A stretch of DNA of 64,000 nt from Novosphingobium sp. (GTDB taxonomy: Bacteria > Pseudomonadota > Alphaproteobacteria > Sphingomonadales > Sphingomonadaceae): positions 124,001 to 188,000 of the forward strand of contig JADJYM010000016.1 of assembly GCA_016719755.1 (NCBI GenBank), given 5' to 3'. Position 1 is the stretch's first letter; each line of letters begins with the position of its first letter. Below the pieces are notes generated by a model. It saw only the letters and a list, made by a program, of their open reading frames with translations. It had not been told where the DNA came from and did not search any database. Positions 41,017-48,926 of this stretch are shown one piece after another. The translations under genes and the position numbers were made by a program.

Positions 41017-42465
41017 ATGACTGACTGGCTTGCCGCAAACCGCCCGCTGATCGGCGCAGAACGTCCGGCCACCGCCAGCCTGGGGACGCGCGATCATGTC
41101 AATCCCGCCACCGGCAAGGTCCAGGCCAGCGTCCTGATCTGCGGCGCGGCCGAAATCGACGCCGCCGCGCGCGCCGCGATTCCCGGACAGCGGGCCTGGC
41201 TGGAACTGGGGCCGGAGAAGCGCCGCGACTGCCTGCTCAGACTCGCGGACCTCGTCGAGGCCGATACCGGGCGCCTGCTGCACACGGCGGCGCTGGAATG
41301 CGGCACGCCGGTGTCCAGCAATGGTTCGGCGCTCGCCCTGTCGTGGATCCGCTACTACGCGGGCTGGGCCGACAAGGTGGAGGGAACCTTCAGCGAGCCG
41401 TTCGGGATCAAGGGCCTGGCCTATTCGAAGCACGAGCCGATTGGCGTCATCGGGGTGATCATCCCGTGGAATTCGCCGCTGGTGGCAATCACCATGACCG
41501 TGGTTCTGGCGCTGGCGGCGGGAAACGCCGTGATCCTCAAGCCGCCAACGCAGACACCCTTCGTCGCGCTGCGCTTTGGCGAACTGGCGCTGGAAGCGGG
41601 CATTCCCGCCGGGACGCTCAGCGTGGTGCCGGGCGATGCCGAGGCGGGCGAGGCGCTGATCGCGCACCCTGCGGTCGGCAAGGTCAGCTTCACCGGCGGC
41701 GACATCGTCGCCCGGGCGGTGATGCGCACGGCGGCCGAGCACCTGAAACCCGTGGCGCTGGAACTGGGCGGCAAGTCCGCCAACCTGGTCTTTGCCGATG
41801 CCGATCTCGATCTGGCCGCCAGCATGGCCGCGACCTGCAGCCTGGTGCCGCTGGCAGGGCAGGGCTGCGTCCTGCCAACCCGCGTCTATGCCCACGCCGC
41901 GATCTTCGACGAGTTCGTCGAACGCGTGCGCGCGACCGCGCAGCACTTCACCCTTGGCGATCCGCTCGACCGCGCGACCGTGGTTGGCCCGGTGATCAGC
42001 GAGGCCGCGGCGCAGCGGATCATGGGCGTGATCGAGCGGGCGAGGGCGGAAAGCGGCGGGCAGCTGGTGACCGGCGGACGGCGCGGGCAGGGTGAACTTG
42101 CGGCGGGCAGCTTTGTCGAGCCGACGGTCTTCGCCGGGGTGGCGCACGACAGCCATGTCGCGCGGGAAGAGGTCTTCGGCCCGGTCCTGTCCATCGTCAG
42201 GTTCGAACAGGATGGCGATGCCGTGGCCATGGCCAACGATTCGCGGTTCGGCCTTGGCGCCTATCTCCACACCCGCGACCTGACCCGCGCACACACCGTT
42301 GCCGCACAGCTTCAGGCCGGGGCGGTCGCGGTCAACGGCATGTTGCCGATGTCCCCCAACCAGCCGTTCGGCGGGGTCAAGCAGAGCGGCTTCGGGCGCG
42401 AGGGCGGCCGTCCGGGGCTGGAGGAATTCATGCAGATCAAGCAGGTGCTGCTGCACCTGCGCTGA
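41017..42465 (+). CDS. NAD(P)-dependent aldehyde dehydrogenase
   Basis: A 482-residue ALDH. Catalytic residues are present: Asn152 in IPWNSP, Lys175 in LKPPTQ, Glu249 in LELGGK and Cys284 in GQGCVLPTR. The region after the nucleophile (LPTR) departs from the usual signature in the same way as the ALDH at 25030, so the two are close paralogues with a distinctive pocket. It lies three bases after the SDR gene and ten before the GMC oxidoreductase gene. It would convert the aldehyde produced by the GMC enzyme to an acid ready for CoA ligation. Confidence 0.92.
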   Translation: MTDWLAANRPLIGAERPATASLGTRDHVNPATGKVQASVLICGAAEIDAAARAAIPGQRAWLELGPEKRRDCLLRLADLVEADTGRLLHTAALECGTPVSSNGSALALSWIRYYAGWADKVEGTFSEPFGIKGLAYSKHEPIGVIGVIIPWNSPLVAITMTVVLALAAGNAVILKPPTQTPFVALRFGELALEAGIPAGTLSVVPGDAEAGEALIAHPAVGKVSFTGGDIVARAVMRTAAEHLKPVALELGGKSANLVFADADLDLAASMAATCSLVPLAGQGCVLPTRVYAHAAIFDEFVERVRATAQHFTLGDPLDRATVVGPVISEAAAQRIMGVIERARAESGGQLVTGGRRGQGELAAGSFVEPTVFAGVAHDSHVAREEVFGPVLSIVRFEQDGDAVAMANDSRFGLGAYLHTRDLTRAHTVAAQLQAGAVAVNGMLPMSPNQPFGGVKQSGFGREGGRPGLEEFMQIKQVLLHLR

Positions 42466-42475
42466 AGGGGCCGGA

Positions 42476-44080
42476 ATGGACGACAGCGCGGACTATGTGA
42501 TCGTTGGCGGCGGCAGCGCGGGCTGCGTGCTCGCCGCGCGGCTGAGCGAGGACCCATCGGTCAGGGTCGTGCTGCTTGAGGCGGGCGGTGAGGGCCGGGA
42601 CTTTCTGGTAAAGATGCCCGCCGGCACGGCCAAGCTGATGGGCCATCCCGGTTTCGACTGGTGCCTGCCGACCCAGCCCGATCCCAGCATCGGCGGTCGC
42701 CGGATGCAATGGGCGGCGGGCAAGGCGCTGGGCGGCAGTTCGGCGATCAACGGCCAGGTCTACATGCGCGGCGAGCGGTCCGACTATGACGCATGGGAAA
42801 GGATGGGCTGCACCGGCTGGGGCTACGATGCGATCTTTCCCTACTTCCTCAAGGCCGAGAAGTTTCACGGCCCGCCATCGCAGTCGCACGGCAGCCACGG
42901 CGCGCAGGACGTTTCGCCGATCCAGGACCAGCAACCGATCGGCCAGCACGTGATCGACGCCTTCGTGCAGGCGGGCATCCCGCTTAACGAGGACTACTGC
43001 GACGGGAGCCAGAACGGCGTCTACCGGATCTTCGCCACCCAGAAGGACGGGCAGCGCAGCTCGACCGCGCGCAGCTACCTTGAACCGGTACGCCACCGGC
43101 CGAATCTGACCATCCTGACCCGCGCCGAGGCGGACCGGGTGGTGATCGAGGGTGGCCGCGCCACCGGGATCGAGTTCCGCCACGAAGGCCAGCGGCGCAC
43201 TATCGCGGCACGGCGCGAAGTGCTGGTCTGTGCCGGAACCCTGCTGTCGCCAACCCTGCTGATGCGTTCGGGCATCGGCCCGGCCCGGCACCTTGCCGAA
43301 CACGGCATTACCGTGCAGGCCGACCTGCCCGGGGTCGGGCAGAACCTGCGCGAGCACAATTCGATCTCGATCGCCAAGCTGGTCAGCATCCCGACGATGA
43401 GCGCGCAGTTGGGGCCTTTCCGTCTGGTGCGGCACCTGCTGAACTACCTGCTGTTCAAGCGCGGCATGCTGACCACGCCCGCCGTGCAGGTGATGGCCGC
43501 TTTCCGCACCGATCCGGACCTGCCCGATCCCGACATCATCCTGTCGATGCTGCCCGTTGCGGTCAATTTCAACGACAAGGGCGCGGCGGTGGTGGAACAG
43601 CGGCCCTCGTTTTCGTTCGGGTTCCATGTCGCCCGCCCGCAAAGCCGGGGCGAAATCCGTCTGCGCAGCGCCGATCCTGCCGAAAAGCCGGTGATCGACC
43701 ACCGCCTGCAAAGCGCGCAAAGCGATGTCGACAAGCTGGTCAGGGGCCTCAAGATCGTTGAAGGGGTCTGCCGGTCCCCCGCGCTGGCCAGCATCATCAC
43801 CGGAACGCTGCGCCCCGATCCGCTGCCGACGAGCGATGCGGAGTGGGAGGCCTATGTCCGAGGCTTCGGCGGGGTCGGTTACCACGCCGTCGGCACCTGC
43901 CGGATGGGACCGGACGGGGATGCCCTGACCGTGCTCGATCCGCAGCTGCGGGTTCGCGGCATCGCCGGACTGCGCGTCGTCGATGCCTCGGTCATGCCCG
44001 AACCGGTATCCGCCAACACCAACGCGCCCACCATCATGATCGCCGAACGCGCGGCAGACCTTATCAGGAACGGCGGCTGA
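42476..44080 (+). CDS. GMC-family FAD oxidoreductase (alcohol/choline dehydrogenase-like)
   Basis: A 534-residue GMC flavoenzyme. The FAD loop reads GGGSAGC at 10-16 and GKALGGSSAINGQVYMRG is near 78-95. The C-terminal active-site His470 lies in HAVGTCRMG and Asn514/516 in SANTNAP. It is a paralogue of the gene at 30291 but lies in a different operon, after an SDR and an ALDH. It oxidises alcohols to aldehydes. A hydrophobic stretch near residues 310-325 (RLVRHLLNYLLFKRG) may help membrane association, as in long-chain alcohol oxidases. Confidence 0.91.
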   Translation: MDDSADYVIVGGGSAGCVLAARLSEDPSVRVVLLEAGGEGRDFLVKMPAGTAKLMGHPGFDWCLPTQPDPSIGGRRMQWAAGKALGGSSAINGQVYMRGERSDYDAWERMGCTGWGYDAIFPYFLKAEKFHGPPSQSHGSHGAQDVSPIQDQQPIGQHVIDAFVQAGIPLNEDYCDGSQNGVYRIFATQKDGQRSSTARSYLEPVRHRPNLTILTRAEADRVVIEGGRATGIEFRHEGQRRTIAARREVLVCAGTLLSPTLLMRSGIGPARHLAEHGITVQADLPGVGQNLREHNSISIAKLVSIPTMSAQLGPFRLVRHLLNYLLFKRGMLTTPAVQVMAAFRTDPDLPDPDIILSMLPVAVNFNDKGAAVVEQRPSFSFGFHVARPQSRGEIRLRSADPAEKPVIDHRLQSAQSDVDKLVRGLKIVEGVCRSPALASIITGTLRPDPLPTSDAEWEAYVRGFGGVGYHAVGTCRMGPDGDALTVLDPQLRVRGIAGLRVVDASVMPEPVSANTNAPTIMIAERAADLIRNGG

Positions 44081-44085
44081 ATCCT

Positions 44086-44114
44086 GCGCGGCCATGCAGA
44101 GGTGGCATCCGCGC
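44086..44114 (+). terminator. GC-rich hairpin after the GMC gene, possible terminator
   Basis: GCGCGG and ATGC, separated by two unpaired bases, pair with GCATCCGCGC around a seven-base loop, six bases after the GMC stop. There is no T-run, so termination is uncertain. Confidence 0.3.
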
Positions 44115-44176
44115 GGTACCGGGGCCGAGCGGTTCCGCGCCGATTTCCTCACGAACCGCTTGCTTTTGCTTAATCC

Positions 44177-44210
44177 GATACATATAAATCAGCTATACAT
44201 TTAAATCAGC
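44177..44210. promoter_or_regulatory. 17-bp tandem direct repeat before an acyl-CoA ligase gene
   Basis: GATACATATAAATCAGC is followed directly by TATACATTTAAATCAGC, two copies of 17 bases differing at two positions. The repeat ends 23 bases before the ligase start codon, so it overlaps or abuts the promoter. A dimeric or cooperative regulator binding on nearly the same face of the helix would explain it. Confidence 0.5.
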
Positions 44211-44233
44211 AGACTCGTAAGGAAGCGGGCAGC

Positions 44234-45730
44234 ATGGCCAATCTCAACTCGATCGTTCGCCAGGTGATGGCGCTTGATCCCGATGCACCCGCCCTCGAAT
44301 ACCGCAAGCAATGGCACACCTGGGGCGAACTCAGCGCCATCGTCCGCGCGATCGAGGGGATTCTTGCCGCCAACGGCATCGGTTCCGGCACCCGGATCGG
44401 CGGCATCCTGCGCAACACGCCGCAGATCGCGGCTGCGATCATCGCGATCATCACGTCCGAACGCTGCGTGGTCACGCTCAATCCCGCGCTGCCTGACGAC
44501 AAGCTGGTGAACGACATCGTCGCGCTCAAGACCCCGGTGGTGATCGCCGAAAGCCAGGACTGGCAGCGCCAGACGGTCTACGACGCAGTAAAGGCCAGCG
44601 GGGCCCTGGGGATCGAGATTACCGGCGACACCGCCAATCCGGCCCGCGTGATCCTGGAAATGACCAGCAGCGATTTCCGCCGCGACGCCGAGGGGGTCGG
44701 AATCGAGATGCTGACCAGCGGCACCACCGGCGCGCCCAAGCGCGTGCCGCTGAAGGCCCGGAACTTTGCCCGGATGGTGCTGGAAGCCGCCGTGTTCGAA
44801 AACCGGGATGTCAATGCACCGCCCCGCCTGTCGAACGCGGTGACGATCTCCAACACTCCGTTTTCGCACATTGGCGGGATTTTCGGCCTGTTCGTGACCC
44901 TGTCGGCGGGCCGCAAGGCCTGCATGCTCGATCGCTTCCGGGTTGAGGAGTTCGTCGATGCGGTGCAGCGGCACAAGCCCAAGGTGGCCGGGGCGCCGCC
45001 ATCGGCGCTGCGGATGATTCTCGATGCCGGAGTACCGAGGGAAGCGCTCGCCAGCCTGGTCGCCTTCCGCACTTCGACCGCGCCGCTTGACCCCGATCTG
45101 GCCGACCAGTTCTATGAACACTTCGGGATTCCCGTGCTCCAGAATTATGGCGCCACGGAATTCGCCGGCGGCGTGGCCGGCTGGACGCTCAAGGATTTCC
45201 GCAAGTCCGGCAAGGACCGGCGCGGCAGCGTCGGCAAGATGAACCCCGGCATCGAGGGGCGGATCGTCAATCCCGAAACCGGCGAGCCGCTGCCCTATGG
45301 CGAAAAGGGTCTGCTCGAACTGCGGGCCAGCCACCTGGGCGACGGCAAGTCCTGGGTGCGCACCACCGATCTGGCGAAGATGGACGAGGAACAGTTTCTT
45401 TGGATTCTCGGCCGCGCCGACAATGCGATCATTCGCGGCGGCTTCAAGATCATCCCGGACGACGTGGTCAAGGCGATCGAATCCCACCCCGCCGTGCTGG
45501 AAGCCTGCGTGGTTGCCCTGCCCGATCCGCGCCTGGGCCAGGTCCCGGCGGCGGGCTACCGGGTCAAGTCGGGCCAGTCTGTCGGCGAGGACGAACTGCG
45601 CGCCTTCCTGCGCGAGCGGCTGACCGCCTACCAGGTCCCGACCAAGCTGCTTAGGCTGGCCGACTTCCCGCGCACGCCTTCGATGAAGCCCAGCCAGCCG
45701 GAACTGAAGAAGCTGCTCGAAGCGGCTTGA
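44234..45730 (+). CDS. AMP-forming acyl-CoA synthetase (ligase)
   Basis: A 498-residue ANL-superfamily enzyme that activates a carboxylic acid to its CoA thioester via an acyl-adenylate. The phosphate-binding loop TSGTTGAPKR is at 161-170 and the NYGATEFAGG adenylate motif near 296-305. The hinge region RTTDLAKMDEEQFLWILGRADN and a C-terminal lysine within PSMKPSQPELKK (VxRxK-type position) complete it. The early part is short for the family. The start ATG has AGGAAG upstream and lies just after a 17-bp tandem repeat. A second ligase follows after 25 bases. The acid substrate is likely one produced by the upstream ALDH module. Confidence 0.9.
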   Translation: MANLNSIVRQVMALDPDAPALEYRKQWHTWGELSAIVRAIEGILAANGIGSGTRIGGILRNTPQIAAAIIAIITSERCVVTLNPALPDDKLVNDIVALKTPVVIAESQDWQRQTVYDAVKASGALGIEITGDTANPARVILEMTSSDFRRDAEGVGIEMLTSGTTGAPKRVPLKARNFARMVLEAAVFENRDVNAPPRLSNAVTISNTPFSHIGGIFGLFVTLSAGRKACMLDRFRVEEFVDAVQRHKPKVAGAPPSALRMILDAGVPREALASLVAFRTSTAPLDPDLADQFYEHFGIPVLQNYGATEFAGGVAGWTLKDFRKSGKDRRGSVGKMNPGIEGRIVNPETGEPLPYGEKGLLELRASHLGDGKSWVRTTDLAKMDEEQFLWILGRADNAIIRGGFKIIPDDVVKAIESHPAVLEACVVALPDPRLGQVPAAGYRVKSGQSVGEDELRAFLRERLTAYQVPTKLLRLADFPRTPSMKPSQPELKKLLEAA

Positions 45731-45755
45731 TCGCCAGGGCGCAGTATCGCATCGA

Positions 45756-47597
45756 ATGCGGGTGGATTACGCCCCCCTGCCTTTCGCCCCGCACGGCTGC
45801 ACGTTCGAACGCCGCGCCGACGGTTCGCTGCTGATCACCCCCGGCTACACCCTGCCGGAGCTGTGGCCGTCGATCCCGCACCTGTTCATCGACCGGGCGG
45901 CGCGCTTTCCGGGCCGAACGCTGGTCGCCCGGCGCGAGCTCCTGCCCGATGGTTCGCGCGGCGCGTGGCGGCGGCTGAGCTTTGGCGAAGCGCTGGGCCA
46001 GTCCCGCGCCCTCACCCAGGCGCTGATCGATCGCGGGATCGGGCCAGAGGCATCGGTCATGGTCCTGTCGGGCGGCGCGCCGGCGCATCTGGTGGTCAAC
46101 CTTGCCGCGCAGATGGCGCGGGCGCCCTATGCGCCGCTGTCCGTCAATTACTCGCTGGCCGGCGGCGACTTTGCGCGGCTGCGGCACTGCGCCGACATCT
46201 GCCGCCCGCGCCTGGTCTATGCCGATGACTGGCGCACCTTCCTGCCCGCGATGCGCGCGCTGGGTGAGGAACATGACCTGATCCTGGTCACCGACGAGGC
46301 GGCACCGGGCGGCGAAACGCTGGCGCTGGGCGATCTGCTGGCCACCGTGCCGACGTCTGCCGTCGATGCCTCGATCGCGGCCATCACGCCCGACACCCAC
46401 GCCAAGACGATCTTCACCTCAGGCTCCACCGGCAAGCCCAAGGGCGTGATCCAGACCCAGCGGATCCTGACCGGGATCGTCGCCCAGCACGAGGCGATGT
46501 ACGACGCGCACGACGGGGAGAACGAGGCCAAGGCCTATCTTTCGTGGGTGCCGTGGAGCCATGTCGGCGGCAACAACACCCTGCCCGCCGACATCTACAA
46601 CGAGGCCGCCTGCCTCTACATCGACGATGGTCGGCCGCTGCCAGGGCAGTTCGCCGAGACGATCCGCAACCTGCGCGAGATTGCGCTTCACGAATACAAT
46701 TCCACCCCGATCTTCTTTTCCGAACTGGTCACCGCGATGGAAGCCGACGCTTCGCTGCGCGACCACTTCTTCGCGAAGCTGCGGTTCCTGTCCTATGCCT
46801 CGGCCGGGCTGTCGGAAGACCTGTTCCGGCGCCTTCAGGATCTGGCCGTGGCTGCAACCGGCAAACGCATCCCGATCATCACCAAGTACGGCACCACCGA
46901 AACGCAGGGCGCGACCATCGCCTCGTGGCCGCTGGAACGCACCGGCCCGATCGGCCTGCCCTTTGCGGGCAATGTGCTCAAGCTGGCCCCGGTGGGGGAC
47001 AAGTTCGAGATCCGGATCAAGGGCCTGACCGTCACCCCCGGCTACCTCGGCAATCCCGAGGCGAGCGCTGCCGCCTTCGACGAGGAAGGCTTCTATCGCA
47101 CCGGCGATGCCGCGCGGCTGGTCGATCCGGAGCGGCCGGAACTTGGCCTCGAATTCGATGGCCGGGTGACCGAGAATTTCAAGCTGCTTTCGGGCACCTG
47201 GGTCCACGTCGGCGCGCTGCGGATGGCGCTGCTCGACGCGCTCGATCCGCTGCTGCAGGACGCGGTGATCGCGGGCGAGGGGCGGATGGACGTCCGCGCC
47301 CTGGCCTGGATGCGGCTAGCCGACGCGCGCAAGATCGCGGCGAGCGACGGGGAAGCGGCGGAACTTGCGGAGCATCCCGCGATCATCACCCATGTCGCCC
47401 GCCGCCTTGCCCGCTACAATGCGTCAGCCGGCGGTCAATCGCGCCGTGTGGCGGCCCTGCGCCTGCTGGTCGCGCCCGCTGCCGGCGACGAGATTGCCGA
47501 CAAGGGCTACATCAACCAGCGCGAAGTGCTGCGCCGCCGCGAGGCCGATGTCGCAGCGCTCTACCGTGGAGAGGCGATAGTCCCCGCCGCGGATTGA
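45756..47597 (+). CDS. AMP-forming acyl-CoA ligase, feruloyl-CoA synthase-like
   Basis: A 613-residue ANL-family ligase of the longer feruloyl-CoA synthase type. TSGSTGKPKG is at 221-230, the adenylate motif KYGTTETQG near 372-380, and the TGDAARL hinge element near 449. The C-terminal domain is atypical: the sequence EFDGRVTENFKLLSGTWVHVG replaces the usual hinge and lysine arrangement, as is common in feruloyl-CoA synthases. The ribosome site is weak, and an unbroken frame from the upstream ligase suggests translational coupling. Aromatic or bulky cyclic acids are more likely substrates than fatty acids. Confidence 0.86.
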   Translation: MRVDYAPLPFAPHGCTFERRADGSLLITPGYTLPELWPSIPHLFIDRAARFPGRTLVARRELLPDGSRGAWRRLSFGEALGQSRALTQALIDRGIGPEASVMVLSGGAPAHLVVNLAAQMARAPYAPLSVNYSLAGGDFARLRHCADICRPRLVYADDWRTFLPAMRALGEEHDLILVTDEAAPGGETLALGDLLATVPTSAVDASIAAITPDTHAKTIFTSGSTGKPKGVIQTQRILTGIVAQHEAMYDAHDGENEAKAYLSWVPWSHVGGNNTLPADIYNEAACLYIDDGRPLPGQFAETIRNLREIALHEYNSTPIFFSELVTAMEADASLRDHFFAKLRFLSYASAGLSEDLFRRLQDLAVAATGKRIPIITKYGTTETQGATIASWPLERTGPIGLPFAGNVLKLAPVGDKFEIRIKGLTVTPGYLGNPEASAAAFDEEGFYRTGDAARLVDPERPELGLEFDGRVTENFKLLSGTWVHVGALRMALLDALDPLLQDAVIAGEGRMDVRALAWMRLADARKIAASDGEAAELAEHPAIITHVARRLARYNASAGGQSRRVAALRLLVAPAAGDEIADKGYINQREVLRRREADVAALYRGEAIVPAAD

Positions 47598-47604
47598 GCC
47601 GCAG

Positions 47605-48819
47605 TCAGTCCCAGCGCAGGTAAAGCTCGTCAAAGCCCGGAACCGAACCGCAATGCTCGACATTGCGCCGATCGGGATCGAGCCGGAACTCCGGCATCCG
47701 GCCAACGAATTCCTCCAGGAACACCTCGATCTCGGCGCGGGCCAGCGGAGCGCCGATGCACTTGTGCGGGCCGTTGCCGAAGGTGTTGTGATCCTGCGGC
47801 GTGGTCCCCCGGTCGAAGTCGACCGTGAAGGGATCGGGATAGCGCCGCTCGTCGATCCCCGACAGGTTGTTGGGAACCATGATCATCTCGTCCTTCTTGA
47901 ACAGGACACCCTTGTATTCGAAGTCGCGGGTCAGGATCCGCCCGGTGTTCGACAGGCCGAAGCGGCGCAGGAACTCCTCCGTGGCGCGCGGGATGATGTC
48001 CGGTTCGTCGCGCAGCCGCTGCTGCTGGTTCGGATGCTGGGCGAGGTAGTGGACGATGTAGGACAGCGAAGAGGCCACCGTATCGAGCCCGCCGACGAAC
48101 AGCAGGGTCGCCATCGACAGGGTTTCCTCGTCATTCTCGAAGCGGGGATTACTGCGCCAGCCGGCGACCCGGGTCAGCAGGTCCTCACCCGCCCCGCCCT
48201 CGCGCTCGTCGAGCACCGCTTTCAGGTATTCGCGCACCCGGATCTGGGCGTTGCGGCGCTCGTCCGGATCATAGGCCGACATGATCGCCAGGCCCCATTC
48301 GACGAACTGCTCGCGGCGGTCCAGCGGCAGGTCGACGATCCGAAGGAACATCGTCACCGGCATGATCCGGGCGAACTGGCCGAGGAATTCGCAGTGCCCG
48401 GCAGGTTTCAGCCCCTCGGTCAGTTCGATCGTCAAGGCCCGCGCCTCGTCGCGCATCTTCGCGACCTTGCTGGGGGTGAAGCCTGGATTGAGCACCGCGC
48501 GGTAGCGGGCGTGCCTGGGGGGATCGACCGCCAGTGGCACCGGTTTGAACGGCATCAGCACGCGCGGGATCATGAATTCCTCGTGGCTGAAGATCTCGTA
48601 GTTCTCCTGGACGAACTTCACGTCCTCGGCCCGGGTCACCATCCAGTGCCCGCCATGGCGGGGCGACCAGATGATGTCCGGCCCATCATGCAAACGGCCT
48701 GAGGCACGGTAGACGCCGAGATCTTCCATCCCGGCAAGGTTCACGTAATCGTGATCGACCACCAGTTCCTCGGGCACGTGATCGGGCCGGGGGGTGAACG
48801 GCGGCGGCGCGGCAATCAT
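47605..48819 (-). CDS. cytochrome P450, CYP101 (P450cam)-like
   Basis: A 404-residue P450 and a paralogue of the one at 26521. The N-terminus HVPEELVVDHDYV and GGHWMVTR match P450cam; the I-helix GGLDT is at 243-247 with the Asp246/Thr247 pair, the K-helix Glu282/Arg285 is present, and the haem loop FGNGPHKCIG has Cys354. ATG 48819 has GGGAG six bases upstream. It is a single minus-strand gene, convergent with the ligase gene and divergent from another ligase across a palindromic AT-rich region. As with the other CYP101-like enzyme, a [2Fe-2S] ferredoxin partner would be expected but is not found here. Confidence 0.93.
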   Translation of the reverse strand: MIAAPPPFTPRPDHVPEELVVDHDYVNLAGMEDLGVYRASGRLHDGPDIIWSPRHGGHWMVTRAEDVKFVQENYEIFSHEEFMIPRVLMPFKPVPLAVDPPRHARYRAVLNPGFTPSKVAKMRDEARALTIELTEGLKPAGHCEFLGQFARIMPVTMFLRIVDLPLDRREQFVEWGLAIMSAYDPDERRNAQIRVREYLKAVLDEREGGAGEDLLTRVAGWRSNPRFENDEETLSMATLLFVGGLDTVASSLSYIVHYLAQHPNQQQRLRDEPDIIPRATEEFLRRFGLSNTGRILTRDFEYKGVLFKKDEMIMVPNNLSGIDERRYPDPFTVDFDRGTTPQDHNTFGNGPHKCIGAPLARAEIEVFLEEFVGRMPEFRLDPDRRNVEHCGSVPGFDELYLRWD

Positions 48820-48845
48820 GGCAGTCTCCCGGTGGACTTGGTCGT

Positions 48846-48858
48846 TTATATCATATAA
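48846..48858. promoter_or_regulatory. 13-bp perfect palindrome TTATAT-C-ATATAA in a divergent promoter
   Basis: TTATATCATATAA is a perfect odd palindrome between the CYP101-like gene and the divergent AMP ligase gene. It contains ATCATATAAC, whose complement GTTATATGAT is also the core of the spacer in the inverted repeat at 34523-34552. It could be a regulator site or a pair of divergent -10 elements. Confidence 0.35.
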
Positions 48859-48926
48859 CTGTTTATCGAGAGGCGGCGCACCGTGCAACGGTCGATTTCA
48901 GCCCCGCGCGAGGATAGCCCGAAGCC

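Noticed and set aside
40162-42456. Long minus-strand open frame (764 codons)
   Set aside because: Antisense to the SDR and aldehyde dehydrogenase genes, both of which have complete catalytic motifs and overlapping operon structure on the plus strand.
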